From assembly GCF_001500125.1 (NCBI RefSeq), contig NZ_LQIV01000011.1, positions 1-64,000 of the forward strand: a DNA stretch of 64,000 nucleotides, in the 5' to 3' direction. The notes below the pieces were generated by a model. The model made no database searches. It was not told where the DNA came from and saw only the letters and a program-made list of their open reading frames with translations. This DNA is from Mycobacterium sp. IS-1742. GTDB taxonomy: Bacteria; Actinomycetota; Actinomycetes; Mycobacteriales; Mycobacteriaceae. This document shows positions 1 through 9,368 of the stretch, one piece after another (position 1 is the stretch's first letter; each line of letters opens with the position of its first letter). The position numbers and the translations under genes are program-made.

Positions 1-95
1 CGAACCATCGAACATGCATTCGATTCTGCCAGGCGCTACCGACACGACCCCACGAAATCATCTGGCCTGTGGATGAATTCGCCGCTGTGGGTGAG

Positions 96-845
96 TCAGC
101 GGTTGCGTCTGGCGTCGACGAACACCGTACTCATACCCGTGTCGATGTCGCTGTGGTCGCCGCACCGTCCGTACCGAGTCATCAGCTCCTGGGCGCCGAT
201 CGTCGTGACCTGCCATCCCCGCGCCGTCAACCAGTCGGCGACCCCCGGTCCGACCGCCTCGACGGCCAACCGGCTTCCGGGCGGGCTCATCTCGTGGATG
301 CGGTCGAACAACAGGTGCGGTCCGTCCGCCACATACGGAAGAAGTCCCTCGACTGCCCACGCCGTCGGCTCCGAAGCGTCGAATCCGGCCTCGCGCAACG
401 TGTCCGGCCACCCGTCGGAGAGATCGGCGGGAACCGGAACGTATCGGGACACCGAGGGACTGTCGCCGTGTTCACGCAGAGCCTCGTTCTTGAACTTCAA
501 CACACCGGGGTGGTCGATCTCGTAGACGGTGGTGCCGTTGACCCACGGCAGTCGCCACGCTCGCGCGTCGAGCCCGGCGGCGACGATCACCATCTGCTCG
601 AGCCCGTGCGCCCCCGCGGCGATGAAGTACTCGTCGAACCACTTGGTGCGCGACGACGCATAGTTGGCGATTCCGTTGATCCGTTCGGCCGACTCGTCGC
701 TGGGAAGCTGACACCCCCGGGTCAGGGCGGCGTCGATGAACACCTGCGCGTACGGGTCGTCGAACAACGGACAGTCGGCATGCGACTCGCTTTGTCTGGC
801 CATGGCGACGGCCAGCGCGCTCACGATGCCGTCAGGAGTCGTCAT
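96..845 (-). CDS. class I SAM-dependent O-methyltransferase (LCM-like family)
   Basis: A 249-residue protein of the large mycobacterial family of putative S-adenosylmethionine-dependent methyltransferases related to leucine carboxyl methyltransferase. Visible are the SAM-binding strand VVAAGLDARAWRL and the acidic EIDHPGVL motif that contacts SAM in this family. At about 250 residues it is shorter than the usual ~300, mainly at the N-terminus. I chose the ATG at 845, where homologs begin just before a SALAVAMAR-type helix; an upstream in-frame start is possible. It overlaps the 3' end of mnhG by 14 bp, so it is probably the last gene of the antiporter operon. The methyl acceptor is unknown. 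Confidence 0.82.
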   Translation of the reverse strand: MTTPDGIVSALAVAMARQSESHADCPLFDDPYAQVFIDAALTRGCQLPSDESAERINGIANYASSRTKWFDEYFIAAGAHGLEQMVIVAAGLDARAWRLPWVNGTTVYEIDHPGVLKFKNEALREHGDSPSVSRYVPVPADLSDGWPDTLREAGFDASEPTAWAVEGLLPYVADGPHLLFDRIHEMSPPGSRLAVEAVGPGVADWLTARGWQVTTIGAQELMTRYGRCGDHSDIDTGMSTVFVDARRNR

Positions 846-1194
846 GGCCGCGGTGTTCCCTTTCCGCGGCGACTTCAAGCATCTCGTCCCTGGTCAACAG
901 GTCGTCCCGGATGTTCTGCTCGTGGTAGGCCAGTTGGCCGACGCGATTGGCGATCACCGGCGCGGTGATGAGGGTGAAAAGTCCGGTCAGGATGAGCATT
1001 CCGACGTCGACGTTGCCGCGCAGGCGGATCGCCGCCCCCGCGAGCACGAGGAGCAGACCGAGCACCTGGGGCTTGGTCGCGGCGTGCATCCGCGACAACG
1101 TGTCCGGGAACCGGACGACGCCGATCGCGGCGGTCAGAGCCAGCGTCGAGCCGCCCAGCACGAGGACGCTGGCGACGATGTCGAAGGCGTTCAC
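832..1194 (-). CDS. mnhG: Na+/H+ antiporter subunit G (MnhG/MrpG)
   Basis: A 120-residue membrane protein. Three hydrophobic segments and the family signature GVVRFPDTLSRMHAATK (residues about 25-41) identify the small G subunit of the multisubunit Mrp cation/proton antiporter. It starts with GTG at 1194, preceded by a good GGAGG site at about 6 nt, and its start overlaps the mnhF stop as GTGA. The C-terminal tail of about 40 residues is charged and cytoplasmic in character. It belongs to the mnhAB-C-D-E-F-G operon transcribed leftward. Confidence 0.92.
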   Translation of the reverse strand: MNAFDIVASVLVLGGSTLALTAAIGVVRFPDTLSRMHAATKPQVLGLLLVLAGAAIRLRGNVDVGMLILTGLFTLITAPVIANRVGQLAYHEQNIRDDLLTRDEMLEVAAEREHRGHDDS

Positions 1195-1478
1195 GAGGTC
1201 CTCCGTGTCCTGTCGGGTCTGCGGACATCGGGCACGCGGAAACGCGCGACGCTGACCGACCCGACGAAGCTGATGAGTGCCAGGGCGGTCAGGCTGTAGG
1301 TGACAGTGGTGTTGAGGCTGAACGCGGCCCACGTGCCGATCGCGCACATGGTGACCGCGACGAGCGTGTCCAGCGCGACAAGCCGGTCCAGCGTGCTCGG
1401 GCCGGCCAGCAACCGGAACATCGTCGCGGCCGCGGCGGCGCTGAGCATCACTCCCGCGATGATCCAGACCCAGCTCAT
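1191..1478 (-). CDS. mnhF: Na+/H+ antiporter subunit F (MnhF/MrpF)
   Basis: A 95-residue protein with three predicted membrane helices and the family core FRLLAGPSTLDRLVALDTL (residues about 21-39), typical of MrpF. It has 4-bp overlaps on both sides: ATGA with mnhE and GTGA with mnhG. This points to translational coupling in the antiporter operon. The Arg/Lys-rich tail (residues 80-95) is probably cytoplasmic. Confidence 0.92.
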   Translation of the reverse strand: MSWVWIIAGVMLSAAAAATMFRLLAGPSTLDRLVALDTLVAVTMCAIGTWAAFSLNTTVTYSLTALALISFVGSVSVARFRVPDVRRPDRTRRTS

Positions 1479-2044
1479 TCGGGATCGGCCTCCCTCTCGG
1501 TCGATGGCCGCCAATCGGATTCCCGTTCGAACGCGGCGATCAGCAACCGCTCGAACTGTCCGATCTGGCGGTAGAAGCGACTCAGCGCGCGGTCGGAGCC
1601 GACGTCGATGACATGGACGTAGACCACGCGCCTGGTCTGGTCGATCTCCAGCGCGATGGTGCCCGGCGTCAGGTTCACGATGTTCACCGCGAGCGCGAGC
1701 ACCAGGTCCGACTTCACCGCGAAGTGCGCCCGCAGCACCGCGGTCAGCGGCGGCGGACCAGGTTTGACGGCCAGCCACGCCACCTGCACCGACGACACCA
1801 CAAGGTAGTACGCCACGGTGGCGATCAGGCGTAGCAGCGACAGCAGGTGAACCCGGCCCTCCACGGGCACCGGCGGCAGCGGCAACAGCAGCGTGATCAT
1901 CAGCGCGACGGCCAGGCCGCTGACGACATTGGCCGCAGACAGCGTGCCCCACAACAGGATCCACACCAGCGTCAGCCAGCACAGCACCCATGCGCGCAGC
2001 GCGAGCCGGCGCGGTGACCACCTCGTCCCCTCGAGCACCTTCAT
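1475..2044 (-). CDS. mnhE: Na+/H+ antiporter subunit E (MnhE/MrpE)
   Basis: A 189-residue MrpE-family protein with two N-terminal membrane segments (about 18-55) and a conserved cytoplasmic domain containing NIVNLTPGTIALEI, the hallmark of this subunit. A C-terminal extension rich in charged residues (about 150-189) goes beyond the usual MrpE domain. It overlaps mnhD and mnhF by 4 bp each. It is an accessory subunit of the antiporter rather than a proton-translocating one. Confidence 0.92.
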   Translation of the reverse strand: MKVLEGTRWSPRRLALRAWVLCWLTLVWILLWGTLSAANVVSGLAVALMITLLLPLPPVPVEGRVHLLSLLRLIATVAYYLVVSSVQVAWLAVKPGPPPLTAVLRAHFAVKSDLVLALAVNIVNLTPGTIALEIDQTRRVVYVHVIDVGSDRALSRFYRQIGQFERLLIAAFERESDWRPSTEREADPE

Positions 2045-3648
2045 GGCCGCTCACCCACCACCGCGGTGATGTAGTGGTCGCGGTCGATCACCTCGTCGGC
2101 CGCTCGGCCGCTGTAGGCGAAGATCGGCCCCGCCGCCACGGTCAGCGCCAGGCCGACCGCGATCAGCGCGCCGGTCGGCGCCAGCATGCCGACGGGCATG
2201 CGGCCGACGTGGTCGCGGTCCACGAACTGAATGTCCTCCGATTCCGCGGTGTCGTCCAGCAGCGCCGCGGGGGCGGTGGAGGACAGGTGCCCCTCCGGTG
2301 CGTCCTCACGCGACCGCCAGAACGCCTTCGTCCACACCCGGGCCACCACGTAGAGCGTCAGCAGGCTCGTCACCACACCGCCCGCCACCAGCGCCCAGGC
2401 CAGCGGTGTGCCGTTGGACGCGCCGGCCTCGAGCAGTGCCACCTTGCCGATGAAGCCCGAGAACGGCGGTATGCCGCCGAGATTCAGTGCCGGCACCACG
2501 AAGACGAAGGCGAGCAGGGGGCTGGCGGCGGCCAGGCCACCCAGGCGCGTCATCGTCGAGGCGCCGGCCTGACGCTCGATCAGACCCACCACGAGGAACA
2601 GGGTGGTCTGCACGACGATGTGGTGCGCCACGTAGTAGATGGCCCCGGCCATACCCAAATCGTTCGAGAGCGCGATCCCGAAGACCATGTAGCCGATGTG
2701 GCTGACGAGCGTGAACGACAACAGTCGCTTGATGTCGCTCTGCGCGATGGCGCCGAGGACGCCGACCACCATGGTCAGCAGCGCCGCCCAGAGCAGCACC
2801 TGGTCCAGCCCACCGCCGGGGAACAGCAGCGAATGCGCCCGGATGATCGCGTAGACGCCGACTTTCGTCAGCAGGCCCGCGAACACGGCCGTGACCGGCG
2901 CCGGTGCAGTCGGGTAGGAGTCGGGCAGCCACGTCGAGAGCGGGAACACCGCCGCCTTGATGCCGAACGCCACCAGCAGCACCGCGAACAAAGCCATCCG
3001 CGTCCCGTCGGAGACGTCGTCGAGACGCACGGCCAGCTCGGCCATGTTCAGCGTGCCGGTGGCCGCATACACGAGCCCGATGCCGAGCAGGAAGATCAGC
3101 GACGACACCATCGACACCATCACGTACGAGATGCCCGCCCGCACCCGTTCGGCGCTCGCTCCGATGGTGAGCAGCACGAAGCTCGCGGACAGCAGCACCT
3201 CGAACCCGACGAACAGGTTGAACAGGTCGCCGGCCAGGAACGCGGTGCACACACCGGCCGAGAGCACCAGGTAGGTGGGCAGGAAGATCGACACCGGCTG
3301 ACGGCCGTCGCCGTCGCGGATGCCCTGCCCGATGGCGTACGCGACCACCGCCAGCAGCACGATGGACGACACCATCAGCATCAGCGCCGACAACCGGTCC
3401 ACGACCAGGGTGATGCCGAGCGGACCCATCCCGGGGATGCTCTGCCCCCAGCCGCCGACATGCAGCGCCAGGGTGCCGTCGCGGTCGGTGAGGTAGACGA
3501 GCACCGCGCACACGATGACCACCGCGACGAGTGCCACCTGCGCGATGACGCGCTGCAACACCGGGCGGCGGCCCGCGAACAACGTGAGCGCGGCGGCGAT
3601 GGTCGGGATGAGGACCGGCAGCGGCGTGAGCACGGCCGCGAGCGTCAC
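2041..3648 (-). CDS. mnhD: Na+/H+ antiporter subunit D (MnhD/MrpD)
   Basis: A 535-residue polytopic protein of the NuoL/M/N-like proton-translocating antiporter family. Segments such as KAAVFPLSTWLPDSYPTAP (around residue 220) and the helix-breaking SHIGYM motif are typical of Proton_antipo_M domains, with the conserved lysines of the proton path. The last ~70 residues form a hydrophilic loop rich in Asp and Glu plus one further helix. It is the second large proton channel subunit beside MnhA. Its start overlaps the mnhC stop and its stop overlaps the mnhE start. Confidence 0.94.
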   Translation of the reverse strand: MTLAAVLTPLPVLIPTIAAALTLFAGRRPVLQRVIAQVALVAVVIVCAVLVYLTDRDGTLALHVGGWGQSIPGMGPLGITLVVDRLSALMLMVSSIVLLAVVAYAIGQGIRDGDGRQPVSIFLPTYLVLSAGVCTAFLAGDLFNLFVGFEVLLSASFVLLTIGASAERVRAGISYVMVSMVSSLIFLLGIGLVYAATGTLNMAELAVRLDDVSDGTRMALFAVLLVAFGIKAAVFPLSTWLPDSYPTAPAPVTAVFAGLLTKVGVYAIIRAHSLLFPGGGLDQVLLWAALLTMVVGVLGAIAQSDIKRLLSFTLVSHIGYMVFGIALSNDLGMAGAIYYVAHHIVVQTTLFLVVGLIERQAGASTMTRLGGLAAASPLLAFVFVVPALNLGGIPPFSGFIGKVALLEAGASNGTPLAWALVAGGVVTSLLTLYVVARVWTKAFWRSREDAPEGHLSSTAPAALLDDTAESEDIQFVDRDHVGRMPVGMLAPTGALIAVGLALTVAAGPIFAYSGRAADEVIDRDHYITAVVGERP

Positions 3649-4118
3649 CGGGAACCCTCCCGACCCGGCAGTGCGTCGAGTTCGTCTGGCAGGTCGGTGT
3701 CCTTCGCCAGATCCGGCTCCGGCGGCCGGTCCTCGTCGAGGGCGGCGGCCTCCTTGGCGGCCATCTCGGAGACGCGGGTGTCCTCGGGGTCGTTGCCGAC
3801 CTCTTCGGCGGTGGTCAGTCTGTAGGACCGGTAGGTCAGCGCCAGCACGAACGCCGCGATGCCCATGCTGATCACGATCGCGGTGAGGATCATGCCCTGC
3901 GCCAACGGATCAGCGGTGGACGTCTCGCCGGCGCTGGTGCGCCCGCGGACCGGCGGATTGCCGGACGGCCCGGCCACCGTGAGGATGAGCAGATTGATCG
4001 CGTTGCCGATCAGCAACAGTCCCAACAGCATTCGGGTCAGGTTGCGCTCGAGGAGCAGGTAGACACCCACGCTGGTGAGGCCGCCGATCAGGATCAGGGG
4101 GACGAGGTAGGTGGTCAC
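3645..4118 (-). CDS. mnhC: Na+/H+ antiporter subunit C (MnhC/MrpC, NuoK-like)
   Basis: A 157-residue NuoK-like subunit with three membrane segments and the conserved LLGLLLIGNAINLLIL stretch (about 31-46) and DPLAQGMILTAIVI (about 71-84). The family core ends near residue 110. The remaining ~45 residues are an acidic hydrophilic tail rich in Glu and Asp, longer than in typical MrpC proteins of Bacillus. It overlaps both mnhAB and mnhD by 4 bp. Confidence 0.93.
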   Translation of the reverse strand: MTTYLVPLILIGGLTSVGVYLLLERNLTRMLLGLLLIGNAINLLILTVAGPSGNPPVRGRTSAGETSTADPLAQGMILTAIVISMGIAAFVLALTYRSYRLTTAEEVGNDPEDTRVSEMAAKEAAALDEDRPPEPDLAKDTDLPDELDALPGREGSR

Positions 4119-7015
4119 CGCGCACCCACCTTCGCCGCCGACCTGCCCGACCCGGGGTTCGGTTGGGACATCTCCACGTCGACCTGAGCGCCCAGGCTGC
4201 GCAGTACATCGAGAACCAGACCGACGACGATCAGATACACCCCCAAATCGAAGAACAGTGCGGTCACCAACTTGACGGTGCCGAGGACCGGCAGGTCGAA
4301 TTCGATGACCGCCGAGGACAATGCGGGCGCGCCGAGGAACAGCGAGGTCACCGCGGTGCCCGCGGACAGCGCCAGTCCGACGCCGAGGATCTTGCCCGCA
4401 TCCAGCGGCAGCGTCTCACCCAGTTCGTACCGGCCGCCGGCGAGATAGCGCAGCACCAGGGCCAGACCCGCGGTCAGGCCGCCGGCGAATCCGCCGCCGG
4501 GCGTGTTGTGGCCGGCGAAGAAGAAATACGCCGACAGCACCATGATGAGCGGGAAGATGACGCGCGTCGCCACCTCCAGCACCAGCGAGCGGTGCCGCGG
4601 ATCGCGCAGTTCGCTACCGCGCAGCCAGGTGATGTCGCCGACGGCCGGGCTGTTGGCGAAGGTGCCGATGCGTCCGATGTCGGGCTGACCGGCGTCCGCC
4701 ACCCGCGGCGCGGTCCCGAAGCGACGGTTGCGGAACACCAGCGAGGCCACGCCCGTGGCCGCCACGAGCAGCACCGAGATCTCGCCCATGGTGTCCCAGG
4801 CGCGGATGTCGACCAGCAGGACGTTGACCGCATTGGCTCCCTGGCCGCGGTAATAGGCCGCGTCGGGGATCAGGTCGGCGATGCCGGCGCCGGTGCGGGC
4901 CGCCATCGCGTACACCGCGAGCGACGTCACCGTCACGCCGACCGCCAGCGAGAGCACCGCGCGGGGCAGGCGCTTGTGGTTGATGTGGGCCTTCTCCGCC
5001 TCCGCGGGCAGGGTGCGCAGCACGAGCACGAAGATGACCAACACCAGCGTCTCGACCAAGAACTGGGTCAGCGCCAGATCCGGCGCGCCGTGCAGCGCGA
5101 AGATCGCGCCGCAGCCGTAGCCGGTGACCCCGATCAACAGGACCGCGGCCAGGCGGTTGCGCATCACGGCCGCACCCACCGCGGCGGCGAGCATCAGCAG
5201 CCCGACCACGACCACCCACGGCGAATCCCACAGCGCGAAGTCCGGCCGGTCCCGCGCGCCGAGGAGCAGCGCCACCGCGGGCACGACGACCAGCGTGCAG
5301 AGGATGACCGACTGGGTGGCCGGGATGGAGCCGCGCTGAGTGGTCGCGGTCAGCCGCACCGACACCATGTCGAGTCCGCGGATCAGCGCGTCGTAGACGT
5401 GGTCGGCGTTGCCGAGCGGAAGGTAGGCCACCCGGGCGCGGCGCAGCTTGGACCGCTCGAAGAAGGCCGCGACACCGGTCGCGATCACCAGCGCCGACAG
5501 CAGCAGCGGCAGGTTCAGGCCGTGCCACAGCGCCAGGTGGTAGTCCTTACCGCCGGGCACGGTCTGCGCGTATTCGCCGAGCACGGCGTCCAGCGGGGCG
5601 GGCCACAGACCCGACACCAGGCCGGCCGCGGCCAGGAACGCAGGCGCGGCGAGAAATGCCGCCGACGGACGGTGCATCTCGCGGACGCGCACGCTCGGCT
5701 CGTGCAGACCTTTGCGGCTGAACGCGCCCCACAGGAACCGCAGGCTGTAGATGGTGGTGAACACCGAACCGAACACGATGCCCGCGAGCACCCAGGGGGC
5801 GAACGGGCCGAGTGCGGCGCTGTGCAGCACGGTCTCGAAGTCGGCTTCCTTGGCCACGAAGCCGAGGAACGGCGGGAGCGCCGCCATGCTGGCCGTCGCG
5901 CCGACGGCGATGATCAACAGCGGCCTGCTGCGGTCGCCGAGCCACGCCAGCCGGCGGATGTCGCGGGTGCCGGTCGAGTGGTCGATGACACCGACCACCA
6001 TGAACAGCGACGCCTTGAACATGGCATGCGCGACCAGCATGGCCAGCCCGGCCAGCATCATGTCGCGCCCGCCGGTGCCGACCATGACGGTGATCAGCCC
6101 GAGCTGGCTGACCGTGCCGAACGCCAGGATGAGTTTGAGGTCGTACTCGCGCACCGCCCGCCAGCCGGCCAGCAGCATCGTCGCCAACCCGAGGGTGAGG
6201 ATCATCGGCCGCCACACCGGGGAGTCGGCGAAGCCGGGCGTCATCCGCGCCACCAGGAACACCCCGGCCTTCACCATGGCCGCGGCGTGCAGGTAGGCGC
6301 TGACGGGAGTGGGGGCGGCCATCGCCCCGGGCAGCCAGAAGTGCAGCGGGACGATCGCCGATTTGGACAGGGCGCCCACGAGGACGAGCGCCACCCCGAC
6401 CGCGGCGGCCACCCCGGACGGCGGTGAGGCGACCAGCTCGGAGAGCAGGTAGGTGCCGGCGAGGTTGCCGAGGATGATGATGCCGACCAGCATCGCCAGC
6501 CCGCCGAAGGTGGTGACCAGCAACGCCTGGGTGGCGGCGCGGCGGCTCGTCGCGCGTTCGGCGTAGTGGCCGACCAGCAGGAACGACAACACCGTCGTCG
6601 TCTCCCAGAACACGTACAGGATCAGCATGTTGTCGCTGATGACGAGACCGAACATCGACCCCGCGAACGCCACCATCTCGGCGGCGAAGCTGGGCAGGCG
6701 CTTCTCGATGTGGCCGTCGCGATGGTGGAAGTAGGTGCCGCAGTAGAACAGCACCAGGGCGCCGATGCCGAGGATGAGCACGCTCATGATCGCGGCCAGC
6801 GTGTCGAACCGCAGCGTGATGTCCATCGACAGCTCGGGCAGCCAGACCAGGTTCACGGTTTGCGCGCTGCCGGGCTCGGGCCAGTTCAGCGCAACCCAGA
6901 CCAGGGAGACCAGCGGGACGACCGCCAACGGGTAGAACGCGATCCGTCCCCATCTGGCCACCATCAGGGGTGCCAACGCGGTCGCGACCGCATGGGCACA
7001 GAGGATGGCCAGCAT
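4115..7015 (-). CDS. mnhA: fused Na+/H+ antiporter subunits A and B (MnhAB)
   Basis: A 966-residue protein carrying the NuoL-like MrpA domain (residues about 1-550 with Proton_antipo_M, including KSAIVPLHFWLPGAM), the MrpA-specific C-terminal membrane region (about 570-780), and an MnhB domain (about 830-945) with HNTPGGGFAGGLTAGLAL. Subunits A and B are separate genes in Bacillus; a fusion is known in actinobacteria and some proteobacteria. It is the first gene of the operon, with a candidate promoter about 60 bp upstream. Predicted role: exchange of cytoplasmic Na+ for external protons, supporting salt and alkaline pH tolerance. Confidence 0.94.
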   Translation of the reverse strand: MLAILCAHAVATALAPLMVARWGRIAFYPLAVVPLVSLVWVALNWPEPGSAQTVNLVWLPELSMDITLRFDTLAAIMSVLILGIGALVLFYCGTYFHHRDGHIEKRLPSFAAEMVAFAGSMFGLVISDNMLILYVFWETTTVLSFLLVGHYAERATSRRAATQALLVTTFGGLAMLVGIIILGNLAGTYLLSELVASPPSGVAAAVGVALVLVGALSKSAIVPLHFWLPGAMAAPTPVSAYLHAAAMVKAGVFLVARMTPGFADSPVWRPMILTLGLATMLLAGWRAVREYDLKLILAFGTVSQLGLITVMVGTGGRDMMLAGLAMLVAHAMFKASLFMVVGVIDHSTGTRDIRRLAWLGDRSRPLLIIAVGATASMAALPPFLGFVAKEADFETVLHSAALGPFAPWVLAGIVFGSVFTTIYSLRFLWGAFSRKGLHEPSVRVREMHRPSAAFLAAPAFLAAAGLVSGLWPAPLDAVLGEYAQTVPGGKDYHLALWHGLNLPLLLSALVIATGVAAFFERSKLRRARVAYLPLGNADHVYDALIRGLDMVSVRLTATTQRGSIPATQSVILCTLVVVPAVALLLGARDRPDFALWDSPWVVVVGLLMLAAAVGAAVMRNRLAAVLLIGVTGYGCGAIFALHGAPDLALTQFLVETLVLVIFVLVLRTLPAEAEKAHINHKRLPRAVLSLAVGVTVTSLAVYAMAARTGAGIADLIPDAAYYRGQGANAVNVLLVDIRAWDTMGEISVLLVAATGVASLVFRNRRFGTAPRVADAGQPDIGRIGTFANSPAVGDITWLRGSELRDPRHRSLVLEVATRVIFPLIMVLSAYFFFAGHNTPGGGFAGGLTAGLALVLRYLAGGRYELGETLPLDAGKILGVGLALSAGTAVTSLFLGAPALSSAVIEFDLPVLGTVKLVTALFFDLGVYLIVVGLVLDVLRSLGAQVDVEMSQPNPGSGRSAAKVGAR

Positions 7016-7073
7016 GGCACTCCGATCGTGATTGGGGTCGGGGTGTCAGCGTGAGCTGCTTTGGATTGTGTCA

Positions 7074-7079
7074 ATTCTA
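7074..7079 (-). promoter_or_regulatory. candidate -10 element of the mnh operon
   Basis: On the minus strand this reads TAGAAT, five of six matches to TATAAT, about 60 nt before the mnhAB ATG and inside the 110-bp gap below the permease gene. The 11 bases GCACGTAGAAT also occur before psd. No good -35 hexamer is seen, which is common in mycobacteria. It would let the antiporter operon be expressed independently of the upstream permease operon. Confidence 0.4.
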
Positions 7080-7125
7080 CGTGCGTTGCTGACGGCGTCA
7101 CCGGCGCACTGCGGACGGGACATCG

Positions 7126-8439
7126 TCAGAAGTACCGCAGCCAGACGTAACCCCAGGCCAGGGTGGTGCTGAGCAGTGTCACGACGATCCCGTACCGGGT
7201 GAACCGCCAGAAACTGATCGGGTGGCCGGCCCGCGCGGCGATGCCGATGGCGACGACGTTCGCGCTGGCCGCGATGGCGGTGCCGTTGCCGCTGAAGCAG
7301 GCGCCGAGCGCGAAGGCCCACCACAGCGCCTGGCCGGTACCCGCATCGGGTGTCTGGGCCACCATCGACTCGACGACCGGCGTCATCGTCGCGGTGTAGG
7401 GGATGTTGTCGAGGAACGCCCCCACAATCGATGACCCGAACAGCAGTGCGGTGGCCGCCCCGAACCAGTTGTCGCCGAACGCCGACTCGGCCACCGAACC
7501 GAGCGCGCCGATCACCCCCGTGTGCGTCAGGCCGGCCACCATCACGAACAGGCCCATGAAGAACACCAGCGTCGGCCACTCCACCTCGGGCAGCACATCG
7601 GACACGTCGATGTCGGTCGCCAGCAGCATGGCCCCGGCCCCGAGCAGTGCCACCACCGACGGCGCCACGTGCAGCACCGAGTGCAGGGCGAACCCGACGA
7701 TGACGAGGTTCAACACCACCAGCGAGCGGACCAGCAGTCGCGTGTCCTTGATCGCACGGCGTTCCTGCAGGGCCATCACCTCGTCCATGTGCACGTCGTC
7801 CGCGCGCAGGTCCTTGCGGAACAGCACCCTGGTGAACAGCACGAACAGGACGAAGATGAGCAGCACGATCGGCGCCATGTGCACGAGGAAGTCGTTGAAC
7901 GTGAGCCCGGCTCGGCTGCCGATGATGATGTTGGGCGGGTCGCCGATCAGTGTGGCCGCCCCGCCGATGTTGGACGCCAGCACCTCGGCGATGAGATAGG
8001 GCTGCGGCGGGATCCGTAGCCGGTCGCAGATCACCAGCGTGACGGGCGCGATCAACAGGATGATCGTGACGTTGTCGAGCACCGGTGAGGCGAACGCCGT
8101 GATCAGCATCAGCATGACCATCAGCCGGTACGGTCTGCCGCGCGAGCGCTTCGCCGCCCAGATCGCCAGGAAGTCGAACAGCCCGGTCTGTTTCACGACG
8201 CCGACGATGATCATCATCCCGAGCAGCAGGAAGATGACGTTCCAGTCGATGCCCTCGTGCTCGGAATAGAAGACCCGCTCGCCGGGGATCAGCCCGAGCA
8301 GGGTCATCAGCCCCGCCGCGACGAGGACGGTTCTGACCTTGTCGGCCCGCTCGGTGGCGATGACCCAGAACGCGACGACGAAGATCGCCAGGGCGAGCAC
8401 CGGGGCCGGCGAGGGCAACACGGCCGGAGCTGCTGACAC
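7126..8439 (-). CDS. ArsB/NhaD/SLC13-type ion permease
   Basis: A 437-residue polytopic protein of the ion transporter superfamily that contains ArsB, NhaD and the P (OCA2-like) permeases. Two repeat-like halves carry conserved hairpin motifs: FASPVLDNVTIILLIAP and ASNIGGAATLIGDPPNIIIG in the first half, AFLDNIPYTATMTPVV and GACFSGNGTAIAASAN in the second. It probably exports an anion (arsenite type) or exchanges Na+ for H+; sequence alone cannot decide. It follows a CBS-domain gene by 18 bp and a KhtT-like regulatory gene, which suggests ligand-regulated ion transport beside the Mrp operon. Confidence 0.85.
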   Translation of the reverse strand: MSAAPAVLPSPAPVLALAIFVVAFWVIATERADKVRTVLVAAGLMTLLGLIPGERVFYSEHEGIDWNVIFLLLGMMIIVGVVKQTGLFDFLAIWAAKRSRGRPYRLMVMLMLITAFASPVLDNVTIILLIAPVTLVICDRLRIPPQPYLIAEVLASNIGGAATLIGDPPNIIIGSRAGLTFNDFLVHMAPIVLLIFVLFVLFTRVLFRKDLRADDVHMDEVMALQERRAIKDTRLLVRSLVVLNLVIVGFALHSVLHVAPSVVALLGAGAMLLATDIDVSDVLPEVEWPTLVFFMGLFVMVAGLTHTGVIGALGSVAESAFGDNWFGAATALLFGSSIVGAFLDNIPYTATMTPVVESMVAQTPDAGTGQALWWAFALGACFSGNGTAIAASANVVAIGIAARAGHPISFWRFTRYGIVVTLLSTTLAWGYVWLRYF

Positions 8440-8457
8440 GCGCTCGCCGTGCCGGGG

Positions 8458-8967
8458 TCAGTCGCCCGGACCGGCGACAGCCAGACTGGTCAACAGCCGT
8501 TCGAGGGTCACCGCGCCGGTCAGCCGGCCCGCGCTGTCGACGATGGCGATCAGTGGGCTCCTCTTCGTCGCCATCACGGTCGCGACCTCGAGCAGGGTGG
8601 CGTCGGGCGCCACCGTCGCCGGTTTCGCGACGGGCGAGGGCAGGCAATCACCGACGGTGAGGCGGCCGGGGCCGTGCCAGAACAGGTCGGCGTGGATCTC
8701 GTCGACGGTGCGGACCAGAGCCGGATCGTCACGGTAGGTCTCGGGAATCGCCAGGCGCAGGACCTGCGTGCCCGGCAGGACCGCGATCGGGCGGTCCGCC
8801 TCGTCGACGACGACCAGCCCGGGTAGGCGGTTGACGACCATGAGCTGCACCGCCTTGGACACCGGATCGTCCATGCGGACGGTCGGGGGCGAGACCGCGA
8901 TCTCATGTGCTTGCATGGCGACTTCATTCAATCGGGCGGTCCATCGGGTGGCTTCCGTTGCCGTCAT
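8458..8967 (-). CDS. CBS-domain pair protein
   Basis: A 169-residue soluble protein made almost entirely of two CBS motifs. The first (about 22-85) includes [22 protein letters not shown] and the second (about 107-165) includes [24 protein letters not shown] pairs bind adenosine nucleotides and gate channels or transporters. The ATG at 8967 overlaps the stop of the KhtT-like gene (ATGA), and the permease gene follows 18 bp downstream. It is therefore probably the nucleotide-sensing partner of that permease. Confidence 0.85.
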   Translation of the reverse strand: MTATEATRWTARLNEVAMQAHEIAVSPPTVRMDDPVSKAVQLMVVNRLPGLVVVDEADRPIAVLPGTQVLRLAIPETYRDDPALVRTVDEIHADLFWHGPGRLTVGDCLPSPVAKPATVAPDATLLEVATVMATKRSPLIAIVDSAGRLTGAVTLERLLTSLAVAGPGD

Positions 8968-9239
8968 GATCCCCGTTCTCCGATCAGCGCATCCACCCGG
9001 CGTTCCAGCCACCGGACCCGGTCGGCGATGGGCCGGCTGTGCAGGATCTCGGCGAGTCCGTCGGCCTCGTCGGGGGCCAGCACGAGCTCCTCGGCGGGCT
9101 CGTCGCTGCCGTCGTCGTCGTAGACGAACACCTGCCGGTCCCCGTCGTGGGTGACCAGGACGCACAGCCGACCGCCGGCCCGGGTGACGATGTGATGTAG
9201 CGTCCCGCCGCCGGGCACCGTCGTCCGATCGATTCGCAT
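8964..9239 (-). CDS. KhtT-like cation:proton antiporter regulatory subunit (N-terminal domain only)
   Basis: A 91-residue protein matching the N-terminal domain of KhtT/YhaT regulatory subunits ([22 protein letters not shown], then [13 protein letters not shown]). The C-terminal TrkA-C domain that binds c-di-AMP in full-length KhtT is absent; instead there is a short helical tail, [10 protein letters not shown]. It is the first gene of a leftward three-gene operon and has an AAGGAG site 6 nt before ATG. It may regulate the permease two genes downstream. Confidence 0.75.
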   Translation of the reverse strand: MRIDRTTVPGGGTLHHIVTRAGGRLCVLVTHDGDRQVFVYDDDGSDEPAEELVLAPDEADGLAEILHSRPIADRVRWLERRVDALIGERGS

Positions 9240-9368
9240 CGCAGCTCCTTGCAGGTCACTCCCGAGCCTTCGCGCGAGACGCGACGGCCGCCATCGGGGC
9301 TGACACCCATTTCCGGGGGGCGGCGGCGTGTATGGACATCCGCTGACCGGGACGCCACGCTGGTGGGT

